64,000 bases of DNA from Amycolatopsis nivea (GTDB lineage Bacteria > Actinomycetota > Actinomycetes > Mycobacteriales > Pseudonocardiaceae), in the NCBI RefSeq assembly GCF_004522235.1, contig NZ_SDLT01000006.1:124001-188000 (forward strand), in the 5' to 3' direction. Positions within the stretch are counted from its first letter, which is position 1. Each line of letters opens with the position of its first letter. The notes beneath the pieces are model-generated. The model was not told the origin of the DNA, made no database searches, and saw only the letters and a list, made by a program, of their open reading frames with translations. Below, piece after piece: positions 55,647 to 63,674 of this stretch. The translations under genes were made by a program, and so were the position numbers.

Positions 55647-56531
55647 ATGGACGAACCCCGAGGGCGAGGCAGGCCCCGCAAAAACCCCGCGGCCCCGGCC
55701 CGCTGGACGCCCCCGGAAGGCTGGTCGCGCCTCGTCGCCTGGATCTCCCCGGAGGAGAAGAAGGCACTGAAACACGTCGCCGTCGAAGCGGACGTGTCAG
55801 TGGCAGACCTCGTCCGGTCGCTGGCGAGCGGACTGGCCGAGGGCGTCATCAGCCATGAGGAACTACTGGGGCACATCAGGAGAGGCAACCAAGTCATGGA
55901 GAAAATCCCCACGCTCTTCGAACGCGACGAGCGTTTCCAGGTGGTCGACCGGCCCCGCGCCGAATGCGCGTGGGTCTTCGACGGAGCCGGAGTGGGGACC
56001 GAGAAACTCGACGGCACCAACGTCCGCCTGACCGTCCGCTCCGGCCTCCTCGTCCGCGTCGAAAAGCGCCGCAACCCCACCAAAGCCCAAAAACAGCAAG
56101 GAATCGTCGACGGCTGGTACGTCGACACCGACGAAACGTCCGCCGACGACAAGTGGATCCTCGCCGCGGCCGGGAACACCGACGTCTCGCAATGGCCGGA
56201 CGGCGAGCACCCGTGCGAGGCGCTCGGACCGCGCATCCAGGGCAACCCGCTGGCGCTGCCGGACCACCTGTGCGTGCCGTTCGACTTCCAAGCGCCCACG
56301 GTGCTCGACGTCCCGCGCAGCTACCAGGGACTGCGCGAGTTCCTGACCACTTTGGACAGCAAATTCTCGCCGGGACACCTCGCGGAGGGGATCGTGTTCC
56401 ACCACCCGGACGGGCGGAGGGCGAAGATCAAGCGCAAGGACTTTCCGCGGGGTGCGGCCGCGGCCGGACGCGCTCGATCAGCCCAGAACGCAGCCATCAC
56501 CGACGCGTGTCAGGCCATCCTTCGGACGTAA
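55647..56531 (+). CDS. RNA ligase (DUF5565-type nucleotidyltransferase) with N-terminal DNA-binding extension
   Basis: A 294-residue protein. Residues 84-294 match a T4 Rnl-like RNA ligase family: KIPTLFERD start, AWVFDGAGVG-TEKLDGTNVRL with the adenylation Lys120, and later IVFHHPDGRRAKIKRKDF. Residues 1-80 hold an AT-hook-like RGRGRPRK and a ribbon-helix-helix-like ISPEEKKALKHVAVEADVSVADLVRSLA. An internal ATG at 55896 has a CAGGAGAGG site 11 bases before it, so a separate ligase product is possible. Function inferred: repair of broken RNA. Confidence 0.8.
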   Translation: MDEPRGRGRPRKNPAAPARWTPPEGWSRLVAWISPEEKKALKHVAVEADVSVADLVRSLASGLAEGVISHEELLGHIRRGNQVMEKIPTLFERDERFQVVDRPRAECAWVFDGAGVGTEKLDGTNVRLTVRSGLLVRVEKRRNPTKAQKQQGIVDGWYVDTDETSADDKWILAAAGNTDVSQWPDGEHPCEALGPRIQGNPLALPDHLCVPFDFQAPTVLDVPRSYQGLREFLTTLDSKFSPGHLAEGIVFHHPDGRRAKIKRKDFPRGAAAAGRARSAQNAAITDACQAILRT

Positions 56532-56794
56532 ACCCGCTTCCGAGCGTGTTTGTCTCCGCTCCGTCCGGTGCGCTGGTTTCCGGCGCACCGGACGGACCTG
56601 CCGTTCCTCGACTCCCGGCCGGACAGTCGAGCCGTGTGAGCGGAGCCGTGGTTCAGGCGTGCCAGACACAGGGGAGCGGCAGCCAATTCCCCCGCACCGC
56701 GGGCGCAAGCCAGCGCGCGGGTCCACCTCGGCGCATCACCGCATCCTTCGCGCCGCTACCTCCGAGGGGACCCCGCGCCTGCCCGAGGCCCGAG

Positions 56795-57259
56795 CTACGA
56801 CTGCGGAAGTTCTGCTGCTTTCGCCAGGTTCTCCAGCGACGCCGCCAGCTTCTCCGCCGTAATGGTGCGGGCGCGGGCGTTCCGCATCGCGTCGTCCGGG
56901 TCGAGGTTCGACCAGTCGTAGGTGTGCGTCACCTCCGTACGCGTCTCGCCGAGCGGGTTCAGTTCCCAGCGCCACAGATGCCCTGGGGGCTGCTTGCCCG
57001 GTTCCGACGGACGCCACGCCACCCGGCGCGCCTCCTCGAACTCCACGACGTGGTTCTCCCGGACCCAGCCGTTCGTGAGCGTCGTGGCGAACACGTCGCC
57101 GACCGCGTGGACGCGCTGGCCCGGCTTCGACTCGGCCAGGTTGTCGTTGCCGTCCCAGCTCGGCTGCTGCGAGGGGTCGGCGATCAGCTCGAAAATCCGC
57201 TCGGCGGGGGCCTCGATCTCACGGCTGGCGCGCACGACGCGCGAGGGTTCGTCAGTCAC
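56795..57259 (-). CDS. SRPBCC-family protein (polyketide cyclase/START-like)
   Basis: A 154-residue START-superfamily protein: ASREIEAPAERIFELIADPSQQPSWDGNDNLAESKPGQRV begins the fold, with a C-terminal helix from about 120. Such proteins bind small hydrophobic ligands; a catalytic role is unlikely without more context. GTG start just 4 bases after the recombinase stop, so the two genes are likely co-transcribed although functionally unrelated. Confidence 0.82.
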   Translation of the reverse strand: MTDEPSRVVRASREIEAPAERIFELIADPSQQPSWDGNDNLAESKPGQRVHAVGDVFATTLTNGWVRENHVVEFEEARRVAWRPSEPGKQPPGHLWRWELNPLGETRTEVTHTYDWSNLDPDDAMRNARARTITAEKLAASLENLAKAAELPQS

Positions 57260-57263
57260 GCGC

Positions 57264-58271
57264 TCATGCAATCACATCGGCCTCCCGCACAGTGCCTTCT
57301 TGCGGAGCATCGTCCCGAGCCAATCCGTTGAGCGCCCGATAGGTCCGGTTGCTCGCGGCGGCCGCTCGCTGTTCGCGTCCGGTCGCTTCGATGTAGTTCT
57401 GGCTCGTCGCCAAGCTCGCGTGCCCCAGCAACGACATGATCTCCGACGCGGTGGCACCGTCTTCGGCCAGCCGCGTGGCGAAGGTGTGCCGCAGAGCGTG
57501 CAGATTCGCGCCCGTCGGCACCCTGTCATGCAGGCCCGCCCATCGGTAGCACGACTTCACCAGGTACTCGAGCGCACCGCGGCCGATCGGTTCGCCCGCC
57601 CGGTCCCGCAGCAGCGGCTCGCTCGCCGGGAATCGTTGCCGGGTGAACCGCCGGCGGCACGAAGCCTGATAGTCCTCGATCAGTTTCGCCATCGCCGGTT
57701 GCACCGGGATCGACCGGTCCCGGCTGCCCTTGCCGTGGACGTGCAACCGCAGTTCGCCATCTCGCCCGACCACCGACCGCGGCGTGAGCGCACGCATTTC
57801 CGCTGCTCGCAGGCCCGCGACCAGCCCCAACGCCAGGACCAGCACGTCCCTCTCCGGCCAAGGATCCCGCGCGCGCCGGGCACCGTCGGCCGCCGCGGTG
57901 AGCAGCTGCTCGGGAGTTTCCTCGCCCCGCAACGGTTTCGGCGTGAGCGGGGGAGTCTTGGGCCGCGCGACCGCTCCCATGGGATTGCCGGGGAGCAGTC
58001 CGTCCGAGACGCAGAAGGTGAGGAACTGATTCCACGTCGACCACGCCCGCAGCACCGAGCTTTTCGCGTGATTATCGGCAAACGCGCCGAAAGCAGCACG
58101 CAGCACCGGCGCTGTCAGCTCTTCGACGTCCACCTCGTCGCGCCCCAGCTCCGCCAGCAGGAGAGCGGTGATCCCGGCGAGGTCCCGCCGATAGGCGGCA
58201 GTGGTGTGCGGCGAGTCCTTGCGCGGCCGCCGTGCCGCGAAGAACGCTTGCTGTGCCTCGGAAACGAGCAT
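57264..58271 (-). CDS. Tyrosine recombinase (XerC/D-like integrase)
   Basis: A 335-residue tyrosine recombinase. The N-terminal SAM-like domain (about 1-95, HTTAAYRRDLAGI) binds DNA. The catalytic domain has the set Arg (GLRAAEMRAL), Lys (GKGSRDRSIP), HxxR (LHALRHTFATRL), His (LLGHASLATS) and nucleophile Tyr (QNYIEAT). No excisionase, phage or conjugation genes are near, so it is an orphan. It may be a chromosomal Xer-like protein or the remnant integrase of a lost element. The GTG at 58289 is an alternative start. Confidence 0.9.
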   Translation of the reverse strand: MLVSEAQQAFFAARRPRKDSPHTTAAYRRDLAGITALLLAELGRDEVDVEELTAPVLRAAFGAFADNHAKSSVLRAWSTWNQFLTFCVSDGLLPGNPMGAVARPKTPPLTPKPLRGEETPEQLLTAAADGARRARDPWPERDVLVLALGLVAGLRAAEMRALTPRSVVGRDGELRLHVHGKGSRDRSIPVQPAMAKLIEDYQASCRRRFTRQRFPASEPLLRDRAGEPIGRGALEYLVKSCYRWAGLHDRVPTGANLHALRHTFATRLAEDGATASEIMSLLGHASLATSQNYIEATGREQRAAAASNRTYRALNGLARDDAPQEGTVREADVIA

Positions 58272-58329
58272 AGTGATCTTGTACCGCACAGCACCGACAA
58301 TTTCGACGCTACCCGTTGTCTGATATATG

Positions 58330-58351
58330 ATGCATAATAGCGATTATGCAT
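58330..58351. promoter_or_regulatory. 9-bp dyad upstream of the recombinase gene
   Basis: ATGCATAAT at 58330-58338 and its complement at 58343-58351, 4-base spacer, in an unusually AT-rich patch. Placed 60-80 bases before the recombinase start, it could be an operator, promoter part or recombination core site. Confidence 0.45.
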
Positions 58352-58617
58352 GAAACATGGCTGCGGGAGGGGTTCTGCCGGGCTTGAGAAGGGGCTGAAT
58401 CCCCTTGGGGGACAGCACTTTCCGATCGTCCCGTTCGACTCCTGGAGCGCCCTGTGTGCTCCAGAATCTCGCTGTTGAGGCTGACTTCAGCGGCTTGGCT
58501 GAGTCTGACGTCGGACTGGATCCACGATGCGTTCATCTGGTCGAGTGGATCTTCCGGCTGCCTGAGCCAGCGTCAGCGGGTTCGGAAAAGTTGTTGTGCT
58601 CCAACCTCAATGTCCTG

Positions 58618-58662
58618 CCAGTCGTGCTTAATTCGTCACGGTGACGAATTAAGCACGACTGG
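58618..58662. repeat. Perfect 22-bp inverted repeat
   Basis: Arms 58618-58639 and 58641-58662 are exact complements around one base. The left arm contains GTCGTGCTTAATTCGTCAC. It is AT-richer than its surroundings and lies near the tyrosine recombinase, so an attachment/recombination site, terminator or dispersed palindrome are all possible. Confidence 0.75.
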
Positions 58663-58878
58663 GACGGCTGTTCCCGTCGGGGATCTCGGGTTGCCCTCCG
58701 GCGGACTCGCCTCAGGTCTGGCCAGAGAGCTCCGTCAACGACGTGCGCCGAGGAGGTCGCTGAGCCAACGAGCTCCCGAGCGCCGCGTCGGTGCGTGCAG
58801 GGACAAGTCGTACGAGCGCATCAGAGCCCTCAGGAAACCTCTCCTCAACCTGCTCATCTGCAGGTCAGCGAAACGCCG

Positions 58879-58892
58879 ATAATGTACATTAT
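58879..58892. repeat. 14-bp perfect palindrome ATAATGTACATTAT
   Basis: A self-complementary 14-mer in an AT-rich patch 43 bases beyond the SDR stop. It looks like a regulator-binding palindrome, but no gene starts close to it on the plus strand. Possible remnant site. Confidence 0.4.
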
Positions 58893-58934
58893 GTCAAGTA
58901 AGCGGTGAGACGGCACTCGCCCGCCCGTACGCGC

Positions 58935-59645
58935 TCACCACACCAGCGGGCCGTTGATGTCCGTGTAGGTGCCGGTCGGTCCGCTGGTGCCGATCTGCGC
59001 CATCCGGACGATGATCTCCGCACCTTGCTCGACCGACTGTCCTCCGCGGCGTCCGTTGATGTCCGTCTGCGTGTAGCCAGGCTCGACGGCGTTGATGCGG
59101 ATCCCGGGAAACGCCTTGGCGTACTGGACGGTCACCATGTTCACCGCGGCCTTCGATGCCGGGTATGCGACGCCGGGGTACGCGTACTGGTGCGTTGCCT
59201 CGTCCGTCATCCTGCCCAGCGATCCGAGCGCGCTGCTGACGTTCACCACCACCGGCGCGGACGATAGTTGCAGAAGCGGCAGAAACGCGTGCAACACCCG
59301 CACGACGCCGAAGACGTTGGTCTCGAACGTTTCCCGCATCAGGTCGGCCGTGGTTTCCGCTGCTCCGACCGATTCCCCATCGCTCTTCAGTTCGACGGCG
59401 ATGCCTGCGTTGTTGACGAGAACGTCCAGTCCCCCGTCTGCCTCGATGGTTTTCGCTGCGGCGAGGACCGATGCTTCGTCGGTGACGTCGAGCTGGACGG
59501 TTCGTGCGCCGAGTTCTTCCGCGGCTCGTTCGCCGCGGGCAGCGTCGCGGGCGCCGAGGTAGACGGTGTGTCCGGCAGCGACCAAGCGGCGGGCGGTTTC
59601 GTAGCCGAGTCCTTTGGTGGCACCGGTGATGAGTGTTGTGGTCAT
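58935..59645 (-). CDS. Short-chain dehydrogenase/reductase
   Basis: A 236-residue SDR with TLITGATKGLGYETARRL, NNAG near residue 80, the Ser in VVNVSSALGS and the Tyr-x-x-x-Lys pair in VAYPASKAAVN. It is of the short carbonyl-reductase-like type that reduces small aldehydes or ketones with NADPH. Stands alone, 61 bases from the divergent GyrB-like gene. ATG at 59645. Confidence 0.9.
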   Translation of the reverse strand: MTTTLITGATKGLGYETARRLVAAGHTVYLGARDAARGERAAEELGARTVQLDVTDEASVLAAAKTIEADGGLDVLVNNAGIAVELKSDGESVGAAETTADLMRETFETNVFGVVRVLHAFLPLLQLSSAPVVVNVSSALGSLGRMTDEATHQYAYPGVAYPASKAAVNMVTVQYAKAFPGIRINAVEPGYTQTDINGRRGGQSVEQGAEIIVRMAQIGTSGPTGTYTDINGPLVW

Positions 59646-59706
59646 GGCGGCGAACGTATGTGCTGGAGCGCGGACCAGGTCAAGCGTCCGGTGGCAGGAT
59701 GGGAGG

Positions 59707-60309
59707 ATGCCGCTGCCTGAGCCGACGACGCACGACTGGTCCCGTGATCACGATCCTGACCACTTGCGGTTGATCCGGGACAATCCAGTGCGGTACGCGC
59801 CGACCGGAATGTGTCATCTGATCCTGGAGGTGCTCGCTTACGCCGCGGACGAGGCGGAAGATCGCGGTGCGGGCCGGGCGGTCGTCGAATTTCACCCGGA
59901 CGGTTCGGTTTCCGTTTCGGACGACGGGCGCGGGACGCAGATGGCGGCGGGCGATGACGGGCGGCCGGTGCGGAAGCCGGTGATGGCGACGAAAGACTTC
60001 CGGTACTTCGATTCTCCGCCCGCCACTCCCCTCCCGGACGGGCATCCGCGGTACGGGATGTCGGTGGTCGCGGCGTTGAGCGCGTGGTTGGTGCACACGA
60101 ACCGGCGGGCCGAGGGCGCGTGGACGCAGCGGTATCGCGACGGCGTTCCGGCGGACGAGCTGGTTGCGGTGCCGTCGGACGGGACGACCGGGACGACCGG
60201 GACGACCGTGCGTTTCCTTCCGGCGGATGGGCTGGGCGGCGAGGTGTCGGCGGAGTCGGTGCGGCCGTTGGCGGAGCGGTTGAGCCGGGTGCTGGTGGTT
60301 GAGGTCTAG
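59707..60309 (+). CDS. Stand-alone GyrB-like GHKL-domain protein, 200 aa
   Basis: A 200-residue protein resembling only the ATPase domain of GyrB. GMCHLILEVLAYAADEA stands where GyrB has LHHLVYEVVDNSVDEA, followed by DGSVSVSDDGRGTQM. The catalytic Glu appears kept, but the Mg-binding Asn of the DNS motif is Tyr or Ala, so ATP hydrolysis is doubtful. No toprim or transducer domain. A 9-base tandem repeat near 60181 encodes GTTGTTGTT. ATG after GGGAGG. Its stop overlaps the convergent F420 oxidoreductase by 4 bases. Confidence 0.75.
   Translation: MPLPEPTTHDWSRDHDPDHLRLIRDNPVRYAPTGMCHLILEVLAYAADEAEDRGAGRAVVEFHPDGSVSVSDDGRGTQMAAGDDGRPVRKPVMATKDFRYFDSPPATPLPDGHPRYGMSVVAALSAWLVHTNRRAEGAWTQRYRDGVPADELVAVPSDGTTGTTGTTVRFLPADGLGGEVSAESVRPLAERLSRVLVVEV
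60181..60207 (+). repeat. Three tandem copies of a 9-base unit inside the GHKL gene
   Basis: GGGACGACC repeated three times in frame, encoding Gly-Thr-Thr repeats in a loop before the last strand. Copy number probably varies between strains. Confidence 0.7.
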
Positions 60310-61181
60310 CCCACGCCCCTTGGCGGGCCCTGGCTGATGCGGCGCAGGGTGGGTTCGAGGCGGTCGAGGTCGCTGGTGGTGATCAGCTGCCGTTCGTCCC
60401 ACCAGGTCGCGCCGGCTTCGGCCAGCGGGGCGATCAGGTCGCGGGCGCGGGCCGGGTCGCCCGGGGAGGCGCCGCCGACGACGAACTCGAACGTCTCCCC
60501 CGCGCCGTGTTTTCGGGCGTAGGCCACGACGTCGCGGACGTCTTCCGCGGCCGGGGCGACGCCGTGGGTGGCGTTTTTGAACAGCGGGGCGACGCCGTCC
60601 CAGCGCGCGGCGCGGCGGACGGGCTTGCGGTTGGGCCACACGGCGGCCAGCCAGACCGGCGGGCGCGGTTGCTGGACGGTGGCGGGCCGGAGGGTGACGT
60701 CGCGGACCTGGTAGTGCTTGCCGTCGTGGTCGACGGGGTTGCCGGACCAGTAGCGGTCGAGGATGCCGAGGCTTTCGTCGAGATGTTCGGCAAGGACGAC
60801 CGGGTCGGTGGGTTCGCCGAAGCTGCCGAACTCGTCCTGGATCGGTCCGCCGAGGCCGGCGCCGAAGATGACGCGCCCGCCGCTGAGGGCGTCGAGAGTG
60901 GCGACCTGGCGAGCGAGGTGCTCGGGACGGCGGCGGGGCACCGCGGTGACGAGCGTGCCGATCTTGAGCGTGGAGGTCGCGAGCGCGGCCGCGGTCAGCA
61001 GCATCCAGGGATCGCCGAACGGCTGGCCGCGGCGGATTTCCTTGTCGTGGACCACGTGGTCCCAGAGGAACAGCGCGTCCCAGCCTTCTTGTTCGGCCGC
61101 TGCCGCCACTCTCGCCACGGTCCGGGCATCGGCGAAGTCGCCGAAGTTCGGGATGTTGATCGAGAACCGCATGCCGGGCAT
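60306..61181 (-). CDS. LLM-class F420-dependent oxidoreductase
   Basis: A 291-residue luciferase-like monooxygenase-fold enzyme, of the actinobacterial F420-using type (MRFSINIPNFGDFADARTVARVAAAAEQEGWDALFLWDHV). Motifs GTLVTAVPRRRPEHLARQVATLDALSGGRVIFGAG and the C-terminal TWWDE block are typical. It would reduce or oxidise an unknown substrate with F420. ATG at 61181; a second ATG at 61172 is equally plausible. Stands alone, convergent with the GHKL gene. Confidence 0.88.
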   Translation of the reverse strand: MPGMRFSINIPNFGDFADARTVARVAAAAEQEGWDALFLWDHVVHDKEIRRGQPFGDPWMLLTAAALATSTLKIGTLVTAVPRRRPEHLARQVATLDALSGGRVIFGAGLGGPIQDEFGSFGEPTDPVVLAEHLDESLGILDRYWSGNPVDHDGKHYQVRDVTLRPATVQQPRPPVWLAAVWPNRKPVRRAARWDGVAPLFKNATHGVAPAAEDVRDVVAYARKHGAGETFEFVVGGASPGDPARARDLIAPLAEAGATWWDERQLITTSDLDRLEPTLRRISQGPPRGVG

Positions 61182-61416
61182 GGTCCCGGCGAAAGTGCTG
61201 GCGGGGCAAGCGAATTAAGCCCGGTCCGGCGGGTGTTCGGGGGTGGCAGGATCGTCGCTGTGCCGGGTGGCCTCGTGGTTCGAGCCTGACGGTCGGCTCG
61301 GGGTCCCCGGCGAGGTCGTGCTCCCTGCAGACCTCTCCCCTCTCCCGCGCAGCCGACCGCGACGCTCGACCCGAGACCGTTGACGCAAGTTGTGAATCGA
61401 TGGTTCACTTCTTCCC

Positions 61417-62022
61417 GTGGCCTACCGCAGAACGCCCAAAGTCCAGGAGCGCCTCGACGCGCTCCGGGAGACCATCCTGGACGCGACAGTGCAGCAGCTC
61501 GCCGAGCACGGGTACTCCGGTTGTTCGGTAGCCGCCGTCGCTGAGCGGGCCGGGGTCGCGGTCGGCACGGTGTACCGCCACTTCCCCACCAAGGCCGATC
61601 TGGTCGTGCGGGTCTTCCGGCAGGTCGTCTCGCGCGAGGTCGAGGCCGTGCGGTCCGCGGCGACGGGCCCGGTCGATCCGGTGGCTCGGGTCGTGGCGGT
61701 GTTCGAGACGTTCGCGTTGCGGGCGTTGAAGGCGCCGCGGCTGGCGTATGCCTTGCTGGCCGAGCCGGTGGACGCGGTGATCGACGCGGAGCGGCTCGAG
61801 TTCCGGCGGGTGTTCCGGGACGTCGTCGCCGAGCATGTCGCCGAAGGCGTCCGGACCGGGGTGTTGCCCGCGCAGGACGCGGCGGTCAGTGCGGCGGCGT
61901 TGGTCGGCGCCGCGGCGGAGGTGTTGATCGGTCCGCTGACCAGCGGCGGGTCGGCGGAGGTCAGCGAGTTGAGCACGTTTGTCGTGCGGTCACTGGGAGG
62001 TTCGGATGCCCGCAACGCATGA
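61417..62022 (+). CDS. TetR-family transcriptional regulator
   Basis: A 201-residue TetR-type repressor with the HTH block LRETILDATVQQLAEHGYSGCSVAAVAERAGVAVGTVYRHFPTKADLVVRVFR and a helical ligand domain. GTG start. Its end overlaps the start of the acyl-CoA dehydrogenase gene by 17 bases, making a two-gene operon, so it likely represses it in response to an acyl-CoA or related metabolite. Confidence 0.93.
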   Translation: MAYRRTPKVQERLDALRETILDATVQQLAEHGYSGCSVAAVAERAGVAVGTVYRHFPTKADLVVRVFRQVVSREVEAVRSAATGPVDPVARVVAVFETFALRALKAPRLAYALLAEPVDAVIDAERLEFRRVFRDVVAEHVAEGVRTGVLPAQDAAVSAAALVGAAAEVLIGPLTSGGSAEVSELSTFVVRSLGGSDARNA

Positions 62023-63622
62023 GGTCGTCAATCAGGTTCCGCCGCTGGAGCACGACACCGCCGCGGATCCGGCGCTGGCGGAGGCGGTCGGGCGCACCGA
62101 GGCGGCGTGGGTCGTCGACGAGCTGCACGAGCTCGGGCGGCTCGCCGGCAGTGAGCAGGTGCAGGAGTGGAGCCGGCTGGTCAACGAGAACGAGCCGGTG
62201 CTGCGCACGCACGACCGGTTCGGGCACCGGATCGACGAGGTCGAGTTCCATCCGCATTGGCACGACCTGATGAGCGTCGCGGTGTCGCACGGGCTGCAGG
62301 CCGCGCCGTGGCGGGACGAGCGGCCGGGGGCGCACGCGGCGCGGGCGGCGAAGTTCTATGTCTGGAGCCAGTCCGAGGCCGGGCACACCTGCCCGATTTC
62401 GATGACGTACGCGGCGGTTCCGGCGTTGCGCGCCAATCCTGAGCTGACCGAGAAGTACGAGCCGTTGCTGGCGTCGACCGAGTACGACTTCGGGTTGCGC
62501 GAGCCGGGCACGAAGCGCGGGCTGATCGCGGGCATGTCGATGACCGAGAAGCAGGGCGGTTCGGACGTCCGTGCCAACACCACCGCGGCGCGGCCCGCGG
62601 GCGACGGCAGCTATCGGCTGGTCGGGCACAAGTGGTTCACCAGCGCGCCGATGTCGGACATGTTCCTCACGCTCGCGCAGGCGCCCGGCGGGCTGTCCTG
62701 CTTCCTGCTCCCCCGGGTGCTCCCGGACGGCAGCCGGAACCCGATCCGGTTGCAGCGCTTGAAGGACAAGCTCGGCAACCGGTCGAACGCGTCGTCGGAG
62801 ATCGAGTACGACGACGCGGTGGGCTGGCTCGTCGGCGAGGAGGGGCGCGGGGTCCGCACGATCATCGAGATGGTCAACAACACGCGGCTCGACTGCGCGC
62901 TCGGCAGTTCGTCGGGGATGCGGCTGGGCGCGGTCCGCGCGGTGCACCACGCGACGCACCGGTACGCGTTCGGCAAGGCGCTCGTGGACCAGCCGTTGAT
63001 GGCGAACGTGCTGGCGGACCTGGTGATCGAGGCGGAAGCGGCGGTGGCGGCGTCGATGCGGCTCGCGGCCGCGGGCGACCGGCGCGACGACGAGCAGGAG
63101 CAGGCGTTCCGGCGGCTCGGGCTCGCGGTGACCAAGTACTGGGTGTGCAAGCGGGCGCCGATGCACGCGGCCGAGGCGCTGGAATGCTTTGGCGGCAACG
63201 GGTATGTCGAGGAGTCGGGCATGCCGCGGCTGTACCGGGAGGCCCCGCTGATGTCGATCTGGGAGGGGTCGGGCAACGTCGCGGCACTGGACGCGTTGCG
63301 CGCGATGGGACGGCAGCCGGAGTCGGTGGCCGCGTTCTTCGCCGAGGTCGAGCAGGCCGCGGGCGGGGACGCGCGGCTCGACGACGCGGTCGACCGGCTC
63401 AAGAAGGATCTGTCCGATGTGGACGATCTGGAGTTCAGGGCGCGGCGGGTCGTCGAGTCGATGGCGTTGGTGCTGCAGGGTTCGCTGCTCGTGCGGCACG
63501 CGCCGCGCGCGGTGGCGGACGCGTTCTGCGGCACGCGGTTCGGCGGCGACTGGGGGCTGGCTTTCGGTACTTTGCCCGCTGGAACCGACACTTCCGCGAT
63601 CATCGCCCGCGCTCGCGTCTAG
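62006..63622 (+). CDS. Acyl-CoA dehydrogenase, AidB-like
   Basis: A 538-residue flavoprotein of the acyl-CoA dehydrogenase superfamily, matching the larger AidB-type group. It has an N-terminal extra domain, SMTEKQGGSDVRANTT for FAD binding, TRLDCALGSSSGMRLGAVRAVHHATHRYAFGKALVDQP, and ECFGGNGYVEESGMPRLYREAP with a C-terminal region. AidB is linked to the alkylation response in E. coli; actinobacterial members are often fatty-acid or terpenoid catabolic. The dehydrogenase-base Glu is not assigned. ATG after GGGAGG, co-transcribed with TetR. Confidence 0.9.
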   Translation: MPATHEVVNQVPPLEHDTAADPALAEAVGRTEAAWVVDELHELGRLAGSEQVQEWSRLVNENEPVLRTHDRFGHRIDEVEFHPHWHDLMSVAVSHGLQAAPWRDERPGAHAARAAKFYVWSQSEAGHTCPISMTYAAVPALRANPELTEKYEPLLASTEYDFGLREPGTKRGLIAGMSMTEKQGGSDVRANTTAARPAGDGSYRLVGHKWFTSAPMSDMFLTLAQAPGGLSCFLLPRVLPDGSRNPIRLQRLKDKLGNRSNASSEIEYDDAVGWLVGEEGRGVRTIIEMVNNTRLDCALGSSSGMRLGAVRAVHHATHRYAFGKALVDQPLMANVLADLVIEAEAAVAASMRLAAAGDRRDDEQEQAFRRLGLAVTKYWVCKRAPMHAAEALECFGGNGYVEESGMPRLYREAPLMSIWEGSGNVAALDALRAMGRQPESVAAFFAEVEQAAGGDARLDDAVDRLKKDLSDVDDLEFRARRVVESMALVLQGSLLVRHAPRAVADAFCGTRFGGDWGLAFGTLPAGTDTSAIIARARV

Positions 63623-63674
63623 TCCGCGTGTTTCGCCGGACGGGGTGCGGCGGCGGGGGCTACTGTCGCTGCCC

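Larger units (their letters stand above)
58352..58934. other. Intergenic region with palindromes, no gene seen
   Basis: About 580 bases between the recombinase and SDR genes. Frames are short and non-coding in character. Structured elements are the palindromes at 58618-58662 and 58879-58892. No tRNA gene or obvious direct-repeat attachment pair was found. Confidence 0.5.

Noticed and set aside
57264..58934. Integrative element with attachment sites flanking the recombinase
   Set aside because: No excisionase, tRNA gene or matching direct repeat pair was found within the window.
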